Assembly (NCBI RefSeq): GCF_003852315.1
Contig: NZ_CP027762.1
Span: 4,321,501 to 4,385,500, forward strand
Source of the DNA: Pseudomonas sp. LBUM920
GTDB taxonomy: Bacteria > Pseudomonadota > Gammaproteobacteria > Pseudomonadales > Pseudomonadaceae
Length of the DNA: 64,000 nt
Direction: 5' to 3'
The position numbers were made by a program, and so were the translations under genes. How positions within the stretch are numbered: the first letter of the stretch is position 1; the number at the start of each line of letters is the position of its first letter. The notes below the pieces were generated by a model that searched no databases, had not been told where the DNA came from, and was given only the letters and a program-made list of their open reading frames with translations. Positions 16,988 to 25,789 of the stretch are shown here, one piece after another.

Positions 16988-17409
16988 GGCAGCGCCCTGG
17001 ACTGCACGCTGCCGGTCAGCCAGCCCACGTCGATGCGCCAGCGCCGGCTGCCATTGGCCAACAACAGGTGGCCGCCGGTTGAGCTGCCGTCGGGGTAAAA
17101 CTCGACAGCCGAGCCGGCCTGTTCGGCAGTGTGCAGGCTCACGTGCAACTCAGCCGGCCAGCGTTGCAGCGCGCGGCCCGGTGCCTGGAAGGTCATTTTT
17201 TGCAGATCGAACTCAGTGCGCGCCACCGCGCCGCTGACAACCGCCCCGGCCCGCGTGGTGCGCAACGCATCGACCATCTGCCCGACCACACGGCGCTCTT
17301 GCGCCGCCTGCAAACCCTGGCGCACGCCCAACCCCAACAACCCGGTGGCGAGGCCGATCAACAGGATGACCACCAGCATTTCCAGCAGGGTAAAGCCGCG
17401 CTGGGCCAT
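16984..17409 (-). CDS. gspH: Type II secretion minor pseudopilin GspH
   Basis: The 141-residue protein starts at 17409 with MAQRG/FTLLEMLVVILLIGLATGL, a canonical prepilin peptidase site. The globular part has VGQMVDALRTTRAGAVVSG and ends with a beta-rich segment (GGHLLLANGSRRWRIDVGWLTG) typical of GspH. The longer frame to 17451 runs into gspG and is rejected. It follows gspG by 7 nt. Confidence 0.9.
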   Translation of the reverse strand: MAQRGFTLLEMLVVILLIGLATGLLGLGVRQGLQAAQERRVVGQMVDALRTTRAGAVVSGAVARTEFDLQKMTFQAPGRALQRWPAELHVSLHTAEQAGSAVEFYPDGSSTGGHLLLANGSRRWRIDVGWLTGSVQSRALP

Positions 17410-17416
17410 GGCGAGG

Positions 17417-17842
17417 TTATTCCCAGTTGCCCAGGTCGGCGCTGTAGCCATCGCCGCCCGGCTGGCCGTCCTGACCGTAGAAAATCAGGTCGAAGGCGCC
17501 GTGCTCGCCCGGGTAGCGATAGCCGAAGGCATGGCCGAACGGGTCTTTTAGGTCGGATGGCTTGGCGTAGGGGCCGGCCCAGCTGGCTGCGTTGGCGGGC
17601 TTGTCCACCAGCTGTTGCAGGCTGTTGGGCGGTGCGCCGACGTCGAGGGCATAGCTGTCGATTTTCATGCTCAGGCCGGCCAGTTGCGCCTTGCCTGCGC
17701 CGTACTTGCCCTTGTCCACGTTGCCGCCGACCTGGCGCACCACAATGGTCGCGACAATGCCCAGCAACACGATCACCGCGAGCATTTCGAGCAGGGTGAA
17801 ACCGCTTTGGCGGCGTGTCGATCTGAGTTGAAGGTGTCGCAT
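17417..17842 (-). CDS. gspG: Type II secretion major pseudopilin GspG
   Basis: The 141-residue major pseudopilin carries SG/FTLLEMLAVIVLLGIVATIV and the family-specific C-terminal block DPFGHAFGYRYPGEHGAFDLIFYGQDGQPGGDG with the calcium-binding loop. I choose the ATG at 17842 (MRHLQL), preceded by AAGGAG with 8 nt spacing, over the one at 17866. It polymerises into the pseudopilus that pushes substrates through the secretin. No prepilin peptidase gene is in the operon; the chromosomal PilD would have to process it. Confidence 0.95.
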   Translation of the reverse strand: MRHLQLRSTRRQSGFTLLEMLAVIVLLGIVATIVVRQVGGNVDKGKYGAGKAQLAGLSMKIDSYALDVGAPPNSLQQLVDKPANAASWAGPYAKPSDLKDPFGHAFGYRYPGEHGAFDLIFYGQDGQPGGDGYSADLGNWE

Positions 17843-17862
17843 GGGAGTGGCTCCTTGAAGGT

Positions 17863-19059
17863 TCATATATTGCTGGTCAGGCTCATCAGCGGCAGCATGA
17901 TCGCCAGCATGATCACCGCCACCAGCACGGCCATGACCACCGTCAGCGACGGCACCAGCGCGGCGAGCAGGCGGTCGATGCCGCGTTTGGCTTCGACGTC
18001 GAACACCTCGGCGACCTTGAGCAGCATGCTGTCCAGTTCACCGGCCTGTTCGCCGACTTCAATCATTTGCAGGGCCAGGTCTGGCAGCAGCGGTTGCGCG
18101 CCGAACGCGCTGGCGAGGGTGCCGCCGCCTTTCACCGATTCCGCCGCCTCCGCCACTTGGGCTTGCAGCGCCCGGTTGGTGCAGACTTGGCGGGCAATGA
18201 CGAGTGCCTGCAGCAAGGCCACGCCGTTGCTGAGCAGGGTGCCGAGGGTGCGCGTCAGTCGGGCTGCTTCGACGCGTTGCAGCAGCGGGCCGATCACACG
18301 AATGCCGAGCAGGAGGCGGTCATAGCGCTGCCTGCGCAGCGGATCACGCAGGCGTGCCGCCACGATCCAGATGGCCGCAACCAGCGCGCCCAGAACCCAC
18401 AAGCCATAAGTGCCGAGGAACTGGCCAAGCGCAAGAATGACCTCGGTGATCAGCGGAATCGGCACGCCCAGGTCCTGGAAAATCGGCACGAACTGCGGCA
18501 CCACGTACGCCAGCAACAGCGCCAGCGAACCCACTACACCGACCACCAGGAACGCCGGGTAGATCAGCGCATTGATGACGTCGCCGCGCAGCAATTGGCT
18601 GCGTTCAAGATAGTCGCCCAACTGGTGCAAGGTGCTTTCCAGCGCGCCACCGGCCTCACCGGCGCGCACCATGCTCAAGTACAGCGCCGAGAACGTGTCG
18701 CCCTCCTCCTCCAGTGCGGCGGATAACGGCTTGCCCGCCTTGACGTGGTCGCGGATACGCTCGATCAGCGCCCGCACCTGGGGTTGGCCGGGTTGCCTGA
18801 GCAGCAGGCCCAGCGAACGCTCAAGTGGCTGGCCGGCGCCGAGCAACGTGGCCAGTTGCTGGGTAAAGCTCACCAGTGCTGCGCCCTTCAACGGCCCGCG
18901 CGCAGTGCGCAGCAGCGGGCTGCCGGCCACTTCGATGTGCAACAGCAGTAAACCGCGTTTGTGCAAGACGGCGATGGCCGCCGCCTGGTCCTGGGCTTGC
19001 AGCGTGCCGTTGTGGGCCACGCCCTGGCTGTCCAGCGCGCGAAACCTGAACAGGCTCAC
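17863..19059 (-). CDS. gspF: Type II secretion inner-membrane platform protein GspF
   Basis: The 398-residue protein has the duplicated GspF/PilC domain. The first copy contains FTQQLATLLGAGQPLERSL and YLSMVRAGEAGGALE, the second LTRTLGTLLSNGVALLQAL and MIEVGEQAGELDSMLLKVAEVF. Three membrane helices lie near residues 165-190, 215-235 and 370-395. Its ATG overlaps the gspE stop by 4 nt. Confidence 0.95.
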   Translation of the reverse strand: MSLFRFRALDSQGVAHNGTLQAQDQAAAIAVLHKRGLLLLHIEVAGSPLLRTARGPLKGAALVSFTQQLATLLGAGQPLERSLGLLLRQPGQPQVRALIERIRDHVKAGKPLSAALEEEGDTFSALYLSMVRAGEAGGALESTLHQLGDYLERSQLLRGDVINALIYPAFLVVGVVGSLALLLAYVVPQFVPIFQDLGVPIPLITEVILALGQFLGTYGLWVLGALVAAIWIVAARLRDPLRRQRYDRLLLGIRVIGPLLQRVEAARLTRTLGTLLSNGVALLQALVIARQVCTNRALQAQVAEAAESVKGGGTLASAFGAQPLLPDLALQMIEVGEQAGELDSMLLKVAEVFDVEAKRGIDRLLAALVPSLTVVMAVLVAVIMLAIMLPLMSLTSNI

Positions 19060-20753
19060 GCGCCCTCTCCACGGGTGACGCGCAGCACTTCTTCCAGCGA
19101 GGTGACGCCCGCCAGCGCCTGGCGCAGGCCTTCTTCATGCAAGGTGCGCAGACCGGCGCGGCGCGCAGCCTGCTCCAGCGTGGCGGCGTCGGCGTGGCGC
19201 ATCAACAGGCTGCGCAGTTCGTCGTTCATCACCAGCAATTCGGTGATTGCACTGCGACCGCGATAACTGCCCTTGTAGAGCAGGATCGGGCGCTGGTCGG
19301 TCAAGCGATCCAGGCCATGTTCTTCGATCAGTTCCGGCGCGGCTTCAAATGCGACGCGGGTCGCCGGGTCCAGGCGCCGTACCAGGCGCTGGGCGAGAAT
19401 GCCGCTGACCGTCGAGGCGATCAGGTAGCTTTCCACGCCCATGTCCAGCAAGCGCGTGATGCTCGCGGCGGCGCTGTTGGTGTGAAGGGTGGAGAGCACA
19501 AGGTGGCCGGTGAGCGAGGACTGGATGGCGATGCGACAGGTCTCCAGGTCGCGGATTTCGCCGACCATGATCACGTCCGGGTCCTGGCGCACGATGGAGC
19601 GCAGCGCGCCGGCGAAGTCCAGGCCAATGGCGGGTTTGACCTGGATCTGATTGATGCCTTCGAGCTGGTATTCCACCGGGTCTTCGACGGTGATGATCTT
19701 GCGTTCAGCGGTGTTGAGCCGCGACAACGCGGTGTAGAGCGTGGTGGTTTTGCCCGAGCCGGTGGGCCCGGTGACCAGCAGGATCCCGTGAGGACGTTCG
19801 AGCAGGTCGAGAAACGCCGCCAGGCGCTGGCCGTCAAAGCCCAGGCTTTGGAAGTCGAACTGCACGGTTTGCCGGTCGAGCAGGCGCATCACCACCGATT
19901 CGCCGAAGCTGGTGGGCACCGTGGACACGCGCAGGTCCAGCGCCTTGCCCTGCACACGCAGCATGATCCGCCCGTCCTGGGGCAGGCGCCGTTCGGCGAT
20001 GTCCAGGCGCGCCATGATCTTGACCCGTGAGATCACCGCCGCCGACGAACTGGCGGGTGGCGCTTCGGCGTCGTGCAGCACACCGTCGATGCGGTAACGC
20101 ACCTTGAGCTGGTTTTCGAAGGGTTCGATGTGGATATCCGACGCGCGCTGTTCCACCGCACGCTGCAGAATCAGGTTGACCAGGCGAATCACCGGCGCTT
20201 CGGAGGCCATGTCCTTGAGGTGTTCGATATCTTCCAGCGCCCCGCCCTGCTCATCGAGGTTTTCGATCAGGGTGCCCATGGCGGAGCGGCCCTGGCCGTA
20301 GTAACGCTCGATCAGCGTGTCGACTTCAGTGCGCGGGCCGATGGCCAGCCACACCGGCACCTGGCAGGCGTAGGCCAGGGCTTGAAAGGGATAGAGGTGC
20401 GCCGGGTTGGCCGCCAATACGCGCAGGCCACCTTGCGCCCAGCCCATGGGCACCACTTGGTAGTGGCGCATAAAGCGTTCAGTGAGGGCGGGCAACGGGT
20501 CGAGCAGCGGCGGCGCGGCATCGGCCAGCAACAGCGGCGCGCCAAGCAGGTCCGCCCAGGCGCGGGCCAGTTCGATTTCGGAAACCAGCCCCAGACGCGC
20601 GAGCAGCCCGAGCAGGTCGCCGGCGTCCGTAGACAGACGCCGGGCGCGCTCCAGGTCGACCGTTTTCAGCCCGGCGTGCCGCATCAGCCACGCGCACACG
20701 TGGTCGGTGTGCGGGATCTGCAGAGTGCAGGCATCGGTGGGCATTGACGACAT
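19056..20753 (-). CDS. gspE: Type II secretion ATPase GspE
   Basis: The 565-residue protein has an N-terminal MshEN-type domain and a C-terminal AAA+ type core: Walker A GPTGSGKTTTLYTAL, Asp box ITVEDPVEYQLEGINQIQV, Walker B IRQDPDVIMVGEIRDLET and His box LTGHLVLSTLHTNSAA. The tetracysteine zinc module found between the His box and the C-terminus in XcpR and PilB is missing: the segment LVRRLDPATRVAFEA to YKGSYRGRSAITELL has no cysteine. It is the first gene of the operon. Starts at 20753 and 20744 are both possible, and neither has a strong ribosome-binding site. Confidence 0.95.
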   Translation of the reverse strand: MSSMPTDACTLQIPHTDHVCAWLMRHAGLKTVDLERARRLSTDAGDLLGLLARLGLVSEIELARAWADLLGAPLLLADAAPPLLDPLPALTERFMRHYQVVPMGWAQGGLRVLAANPAHLYPFQALAYACQVPVWLAIGPRTEVDTLIERYYGQGRSAMGTLIENLDEQGGALEDIEHLKDMASEAPVIRLVNLILQRAVEQRASDIHIEPFENQLKVRYRIDGVLHDAEAPPASSSAAVISRVKIMARLDIAERRLPQDGRIMLRVQGKALDLRVSTVPTSFGESVVMRLLDRQTVQFDFQSLGFDGQRLAAFLDLLERPHGILLVTGPTGSGKTTTLYTALSRLNTAERKIITVEDPVEYQLEGINQIQVKPAIGLDFAGALRSIVRQDPDVIMVGEIRDLETCRIAIQSSLTGHLVLSTLHTNSAAASITRLLDMGVESYLIASTVSGILAQRLVRRLDPATRVAFEAAPELIEEHGLDRLTDQRPILLYKGSYRGRSAITELLVMNDELRSLLMRHADAATLEQAARRAGLRTLHEEGLRQALAGVTSLEEVLRVTRGEGA

Positions 20754-21016
20754 AGTGTGGGGTGTCTAGTTGCGAGAAAGTATGGCTATTTGGAACTACT
20801 GGCCAATACCGGAGAAGTGCCATTAGTTCGCCACGCCGCAGTCGGGGTTAACCGGGTTAATCGACTGAAAGTTGTAAATCTAGTTCCTGATGGCTGGAAA
20901 CAAACTGAAAAGAATACGCATTAGCTGTCCCGGATTTCCGGTACAGCCCTTGATTTAGAGCCTTTAAGTGAATCAACAGAATTGGGCTAGTTGCAATTAG
21001 CCACTTCGCTAGTTAT
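20754..21016. promoter_or_regulatory. Upstream region of the gsp operon
   Basis: This 263-bp region separates the gsp operon from the 3' end of the LacI-type gene and must carry the gsp promoter, since both flanking genes are on the minus strand and the LacI gene ends here. It is AT-rich at 20880-21000. Short repeats such as GGTTAACCGGGTTAATC (about 20847) are visible, but I cannot name a regulator. Confidence 0.35.
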
Positions 21017-22057
21017 TCAAGTGCTCTCACGTTCAATCAAGCGACACTCCAGAAGATTCAATCGCACAACTTCATCCTCCACCGGTAGAACACCCAAACT
21101 TTCAAGTACCCGCGTGGCGGCTAATATTCCGATTTCCAAAGCCGGCGGTTTTATCGTGCTCAGACTCGGCAAAAGCATTTCGGCAAAGGGGTAATCACCA
21201 AAACCGAGCACGGCGCAGTCTTGCGGGATGTTCAATCCGGCACGCTGGCCCGCCAGCAAACCACCGGCGGCGAGGTTGTCGTTGGCGAAGAAAATCGCAT
21301 CCGGCGGCGTGGCGTGGCTCATCAGCACCTGCATTGCCTGCTTGCCGGCTTCGAAAGGCGCCAGGTCCGCCTGCGGGGCATACACCCAAGGCTGCATACC
21401 CAGTTCGGTGACAGTGGCGGCATAACCGTCGCGCCGCTCCAGCGCGCTGAAGTCGCCGGGCGCACTGTTCTGCACGAAGACGATACGCCGATACCCTTTG
21501 GCATGCAGGTAGCGCGCAGCGCGGACGCCCACCTCGTAATGGGAGAAGCCAATCTGCAAGGGTTCGCGCGCGGGCACGTAATCCCAGGTTTCCACCACCG
21601 GAATGTCTGCCTCAGCGATCATCTTTTCAGTGCCCGCGCTGTGGAAACGACTGGTCAGCACCAACGCCGCCGGCGACCACCCGAGAAACGCGCGCACCGC
21701 GCTTTCTTCCTGGTCGGCGCTGAAGTAACTGGACGCCAATAGCAGCTGATAACCATGGCGGCTCAGCGTGTCACTGAAGCCCTGAATGGTGTTGGCGAAG
21801 ATCGGCCCGGAGATGTTGGGAATCACCATGGCCACGATGCGACCGCGCGCCGAGGCCAACCCGCCGGCCACCAGATTGGGCACATAACCCAACTCGGCCA
21901 CCACCGCTGCGATGCGCTCCCGGCGCTCTGGCGAGACCTGCTCTGGCTGATTGAAATAGCGCGACACGGTGATCGCCGACACCCCGGCCTGGCGCGCCAC
22001 GGTATTGAGAGTGACGCGCCCGGCGCCACGGCGTTTGCGCGGTTTTTCTTCGCTCAA
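21017..22057 (-). CDS. LacI/GntR-subfamily transcriptional repressor
   Basis: The 346-residue protein has an N-terminal LacI-type helix-turn-helix (VTLNTVARQAGVSAITVSRYFNQ) with the hinge YVPNLVAGGLASARG, then a periplasmic-binding-protein-like effector domain. The basic leader KPRKRRGAGR before the helix-turn-helix resembles the gluconate repressor GntR branch. The gene is divergent from the TonB receptor at 22263, and a perfect palindrome lies between them, so it probably represses that cluster and itself. The effector is unknown. Confidence 0.92.
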   Translation of the reverse strand: MSEEKPRKRRGAGRVTLNTVARQAGVSAITVSRYFNQPEQVSPERRERIAAVVAELGYVPNLVAGGLASARGRIVAMVIPNISGPIFANTIQGFSDTLSRHGYQLLLASSYFSADQEESAVRAFLGWSPAALVLTSRFHSAGTEKMIAEADIPVVETWDYVPAREPLQIGFSHYEVGVRAARYLHAKGYRRIVFVQNSAPGDFSALERRDGYAATVTELGMQPWVYAPQADLAPFEAGKQAMQVLMSHATPPDAIFFANDNLAAGGLLAGQRAGLNIPQDCAVLGFGDYPFAEMLLPSLSTIKPPALEIGILAATRVLESLGVLPVEDEVVRLNLLECRLIEREST

Positions 22058-22143
22058 GAGGCAATCCTGTTAAACACAAAAAGGCATATAGGACTAATTT
22101 TTTAGTATTTGACGCTCTAAACCAGACCTAACAATAATGCCGA

Positions 22144-22157
22144 TGTTAGCGCTAACA
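22144..22157. promoter_or_regulatory. LacI-family operator palindrome
   Basis: TGTTAGCGCTAACA is a perfect 14-bp palindrome with the central CG usual for LacI-family operators. It lies 87 bp from the repressor start and 106 bp from the receptor start, in the divergent promoter region. Confidence 0.75.
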
Positions 22158-22262
22158 AAGCGCTTTGTCTGCTACTCGCTCGAGCGAATGCCCAAGACAC
22201 GACACAGGCGCTGACGGTCGCAGAACCGCAGCGGTTCAGGGCATTTTTCGAGCGGGCACAGC

Positions 22263-24455
22263 ATGCACAACTTTCCACGTCACACTCATTTATTGTTTCT
22301 CGCCGGGCTGACCGCCCTCCGCGCGCCGGGCGTATTTGCCGCCGATGAGCAAGAACCCACGCTCAAATCCGTCACTGTCACCGCGACGCGGCGTGAAGAG
22401 TCACTGCAAAAAGTCCCGGTGGCGGTTTCGGTGCTCGATGGCGAGCAACTGGAGCGCGACAACCGCAACGGCGTGGCGAGCATCGTGCAGCAAGTGCCGT
22501 CACTGAACTTTCGCACCGGCGCGTCGAACAAGGACACCTCGTTGTTCGTGCGCGGCGTGGGCACCATTTCCACCTCCCCAGGCGTTGAACCGACCGTGGC
22601 CACCGTGATCGACGGCGTGGTGTATGCGCGTCCGGGCCAGGCCACCCTCGACCTGCTGGACCTTGAGCGCATCGAAGTGCTGCGCGGCCCGCAAGGCACC
22701 CTGTTCGGCAAGAACGCCTCGGCCGGTGTACTGAACATCACCAGCAAGGCCCCCACCGCCGAGACCCACGGCTATATCGACCAGTCGTATTACAGCGGCA
22801 ATGAAAGTCGCACGCGTTTCGGCATTGGCGGCAGCCTGGTGCCGGACGTGCTCAAGGGCTCGATCAGCACGCTGTTCGGCAGTTACGACGGTAATGTGGA
22901 TAACAAAAATAACGGCCAGGAGGTCAACGGCTACAACCACAAAGGTATTCGCGGCAAGCTGGAATTCACCCCCAGTGATGAGGTGAAACTGACCTTGATC
23001 GCCGACTACATGCAAGCCCACGATGACGGCCCGAACGGCGTGGTGAGCAAGTCGCTGACACCCGCGTTTGCCAATGCGTTGAGCCCGGTGCGTGCGTCCA
23101 GCGACAACCGCAATATCAACACCGACACGCGCAGCCATGTCGAAGACACCAATAAAGGGTTATCGGCGCAGCTGGACTGGAACCTGGGCGACTACACCCT
23201 GACCTCGATCACCGCCTGGCGCGGCTGGGACAACACCCAATACCAGGATGGCGACCGCCTAAGCACCGTAACCGCCGCCTTCCCCGGCACCGCCGACAAG
23301 GGCGAGCTGGCCTTCGACCAGTACTCCCAGGAACTGCGCCTGGCCTCGCCCAAGGGTGAATTCCTGGAGTACGTCGGTGGCCTGTTCTACATGCATGGCA
23401 AGGACGAGGAGACCTACCAGCGCACGCTGACCACCCCGACGCGCACCGACCGCGGGATTGCCGACTACAGCACCACCAGTGACAGCTACGCGGCATTCGG
23501 TGAAACCACGCTGAATTTCACCTCACGCTTTCGCGGCATCGCCGGCCTGCGGTATACCCACGACGACCTGAAATACGATCACCGCCGCGTTTCCACCTCC
23601 TCCACCACGGTGAGTGGCATTCAACCTTCCACCCGCAGTGCCGGTTCGGTAGACGAGGACGGCTGGTCCGGGCGGCTGGGCGTGCAATACGACATCAGCG
23701 ACAGCATCACCAGCTACCTGACCTACTCACGTGGCTACAAAGGCCCGGCGTACAACGTGTTTTTCAATATGCAGCCGCGCGACACCAATGCGCTCAAGCC
23801 GGAAACCTCCAACACCTGGGAAGCCGGGATCAAGGCCACCAGCTGGAACAATCGCCTGACCACCAACCTTGCGGTCTTCCACAGCGACTACGACAACTAC
23901 CAGGCCAACTTTTTCGACACGGTCGCAGACCAAGTCGTGACGCGCCTGATCAACGCCGGCAGCGTCAGCACTGAAGGTGTCGAACTCGATTACGCCTTGC
24001 AGGCCACCCAGCAACTCAAGCTGTCCGGGGCCCTGGCCTACACCCGTGCGCGTATTGACGAATTCGCCTGCCCCGCCGGTGCGGCAGCCACGTGCAACGT
24101 GAATGGCAAACCACTGCCGTTCAGCCCGGACTGGAAAAGCTACGTGCGCGCCGACTACAGCATCCCGCTGGAGAACGGCCTGGACGTTGAGCTGGGCACC
24201 GACTACAGCTGGCAGAGCGAAGTGCAGTACGACATCAGCCAGAACGTCGACACCAAACAAGGCGCCTATGGCATCTGGAACGCCAGCGTGGCCCTGGCCG
24301 ATTACAGCAATGGCTGGCGCGTGGCGCTGCTGGCGAAGAACCTCGCCGACAAGTCTTATTCACCGTTGCTGGCCAGCGGCGGCAACTACATCTACCGCGC
24401 CGTGCCCCGTGACGATGAACGTTACTTCGGCGTGCAATTGCGCAAGGATTTTTAA
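22263..24455 (+). CDS. TonB-dependent outer-membrane receptor
   Basis: The 730-residue protein has an N-terminal signal sequence ending FAADEQ, a TonB box-like VTVTATRREESLQKVPVAVSV, a plug with FVRGVGTIS, DGVVYARPG and IEVLRGPQGTLFGKNASAGVLNITSK, and a barrel ending in YFGVQLRKDF with terminal Phe. The SLQKVPVAVSV and GTLFGKNASAGV signatures mark the large group of receptors often found beside catabolic genes and not siderophore genes. The stop is followed after 2 nt by the monooxygenase start, so they form an operon, probably under the divergent LacI-type repressor. Confidence 0.93.
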   Translation: MHNFPRHTHLLFLAGLTALRAPGVFAADEQEPTLKSVTVTATRREESLQKVPVAVSVLDGEQLERDNRNGVASIVQQVPSLNFRTGASNKDTSLFVRGVGTISTSPGVEPTVATVIDGVVYARPGQATLDLLDLERIEVLRGPQGTLFGKNASAGVLNITSKAPTAETHGYIDQSYYSGNESRTRFGIGGSLVPDVLKGSISTLFGSYDGNVDNKNNGQEVNGYNHKGIRGKLEFTPSDEVKLTLIADYMQAHDDGPNGVVSKSLTPAFANALSPVRASSDNRNINTDTRSHVEDTNKGLSAQLDWNLGDYTLTSITAWRGWDNTQYQDGDRLSTVTAAFPGTADKGELAFDQYSQELRLASPKGEFLEYVGGLFYMHGKDEETYQRTLTTPTRTDRGIADYSTTSDSYAAFGETTLNFTSRFRGIAGLRYTHDDLKYDHRRVSTSSTTVSGIQPSTRSAGSVDEDGWSGRLGVQYDISDSITSYLTYSRGYKGPAYNVFFNMQPRDTNALKPETSNTWEAGIKATSWNNRLTTNLAVFHSDYDNYQANFFDTVADQVVTRLINAGSVSTEGVELDYALQATQQLKLSGALAYTRARIDEFACPAGAAATCNVNGKPLPFSPDWKSYVRADYSIPLENGLDVELGTDYSWQSEVQYDISQNVDTKQGAYGIWNASVALADYSNGWRVALLAKNLADKSYSPLLASGGNYIYRAVPRDDERYFGVQLRKDF

Positions 24456-24457
24456 GC

Positions 24458-25789
24458 ATGAGCCGTCAATTGAAACTCGGCGCCTTTCTCATGGCCACCG
24501 GGCACCACGTCGCCGCCTGGCGCCACCCGGACGTGCCGGCCAACGCCGGGCTGGATTTCGCCCAGTACAAACGCCTGGCGCAGATCGCCGAGGCGGCCAA
24601 GTTCGACGCGCTGTTTGTGGCCGACAGCATTGCCGCCGCCACGGGTGACATCGCCAGCCAGATGGCGCGTTCGGATCACTTCGAGCCGCTGACATTGCTC
24701 TCGGCGTTGAGTGCGGTAACGGCGCATATCGGCCTGATCGCCACGGCGACCACCAGCTACAACGAGCCCTACCACGTGGCCCGCAAATTCGCCTCGCTGG
24801 ACCACCTGTCCGGCGGGCGCGCGGGCTGGAACCTGGTGACCTCGGACAATGCCGCCGAGGCGCAGAATTTTGGCCGCGACGAACACCTGGGCCATCGCGA
24901 GCGTTACAGCCGGGCGCGGGAATTTCATCAGGTGGTGACCGGGCTGTGGGACAGCTGGGAAGACGATGCTTTTGTGCGCAACAAGGCCAGCGGCCACTAC
25001 TACGACCCGGCGAAATTGCATGTGCTGGACCACGTCGGCGAGCATTTTCGGGTCAAGGGTCCGTTGAACGTGGCCCGCTCGCCGCAAGGCCAGCCGGTGG
25101 TCGTGCAGGCGGGTTCTTCCGAAGCCGGCCGGGAGCTGGCCGCGCAGACCGCCGAGGTGGTGTTCACCGCGCAAACTTCGCTGGCTAATGCGCAGGCGTT
25201 TTATGCCGACCTCAAAGGCCGCCTGGGCGGCTATGGGCGTGAGGCCGACGCGCTGAAAATCATGCCCGGCGTGTTTGTGGTGGTGGGGCCAACCGAGGCT
25301 GAGGCACAGGCGAAATTCGAGGCGTTCCAGGCGTTGGTCGAGCCCGAGGTGGGCGTGGCCTTGCTGGGGCGGATGCTGGGTAATTTCGACCTGTCCAAAT
25401 ACCCGTTGGACGGGCCGTTGCCGTCGCTGCCATTGACCGGCAGTGGGCAACGCAGCCGCCAGCAATTGCTCAGTGACCTGGCGAGCCAGGAGCAACTGAC
25501 GCTGGCACAACTGGGCCGGCGGATTGCCGGTGGTCGCGGGCATTACAGCCTGATCGGCACGCCGCTGCAGGTTGCCGATGAGCTGCAACGCTGGTTCGAA
25601 AACGGTGCGGCCGATGGTTTCAATATCCTGGTGCCGCATTTGCCGGGAGGGCTTGAGGATTTTGCCCAATGGGTGGTGCCCGAGCTGCAGCGGCGCGGCC
25701 TGTTCCGGACCGAATACACCGGCAGCACACTCAGGGAACACCTCGGTTTAGTGCGCCCGGCGAATCGTTTCAAGGCGGCTCAGGCATGA
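24458..25789 (+). CDS. FMN-dependent monooxygenase of the NtaA/SnaA/DszA family
   Basis: The 443-residue enzyme shows the same block order as the gene at 1416: LKLGAFLMATGHH, AAKFDALFVADS, EPLTLLSALSAVT, ATTSYNEPYHVARKFASLD, SGGRAGWNLVTS, GQPVVVQAGSSEAG and C-terminal RGLFRTEYTGSTLREHLGL. It would use FMNH2 from an unlinked reductase to oxidise a substrate, plausibly an organosulfur compound because the next gene is an SsuA-type binding protein. The two paralogues in this window share the layout but differ widely in between. The start at 24458 follows the receptor stop at once. Confidence 0.9.
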   Translation: MSRQLKLGAFLMATGHHVAAWRHPDVPANAGLDFAQYKRLAQIAEAAKFDALFVADSIAAATGDIASQMARSDHFEPLTLLSALSAVTAHIGLIATATTSYNEPYHVARKFASLDHLSGGRAGWNLVTSDNAAEAQNFGRDEHLGHRERYSRAREFHQVVTGLWDSWEDDAFVRNKASGHYYDPAKLHVLDHVGEHFRVKGPLNVARSPQGQPVVVQAGSSEAGRELAAQTAEVVFTAQTSLANAQAFYADLKGRLGGYGREADALKIMPGVFVVVGPTEAEAQAKFEAFQALVEPEVGVALLGRMLGNFDLSKYPLDGPLPSLPLTGSGQRSRQQLLSDLASQEQLTLAQLGRRIAGGRGHYSLIGTPLQVADELQRWFENGAADGFNILVPHLPGGLEDFAQWVVPELQRRGLFRTEYTGSTLREHLGLVRPANRFKAAQA

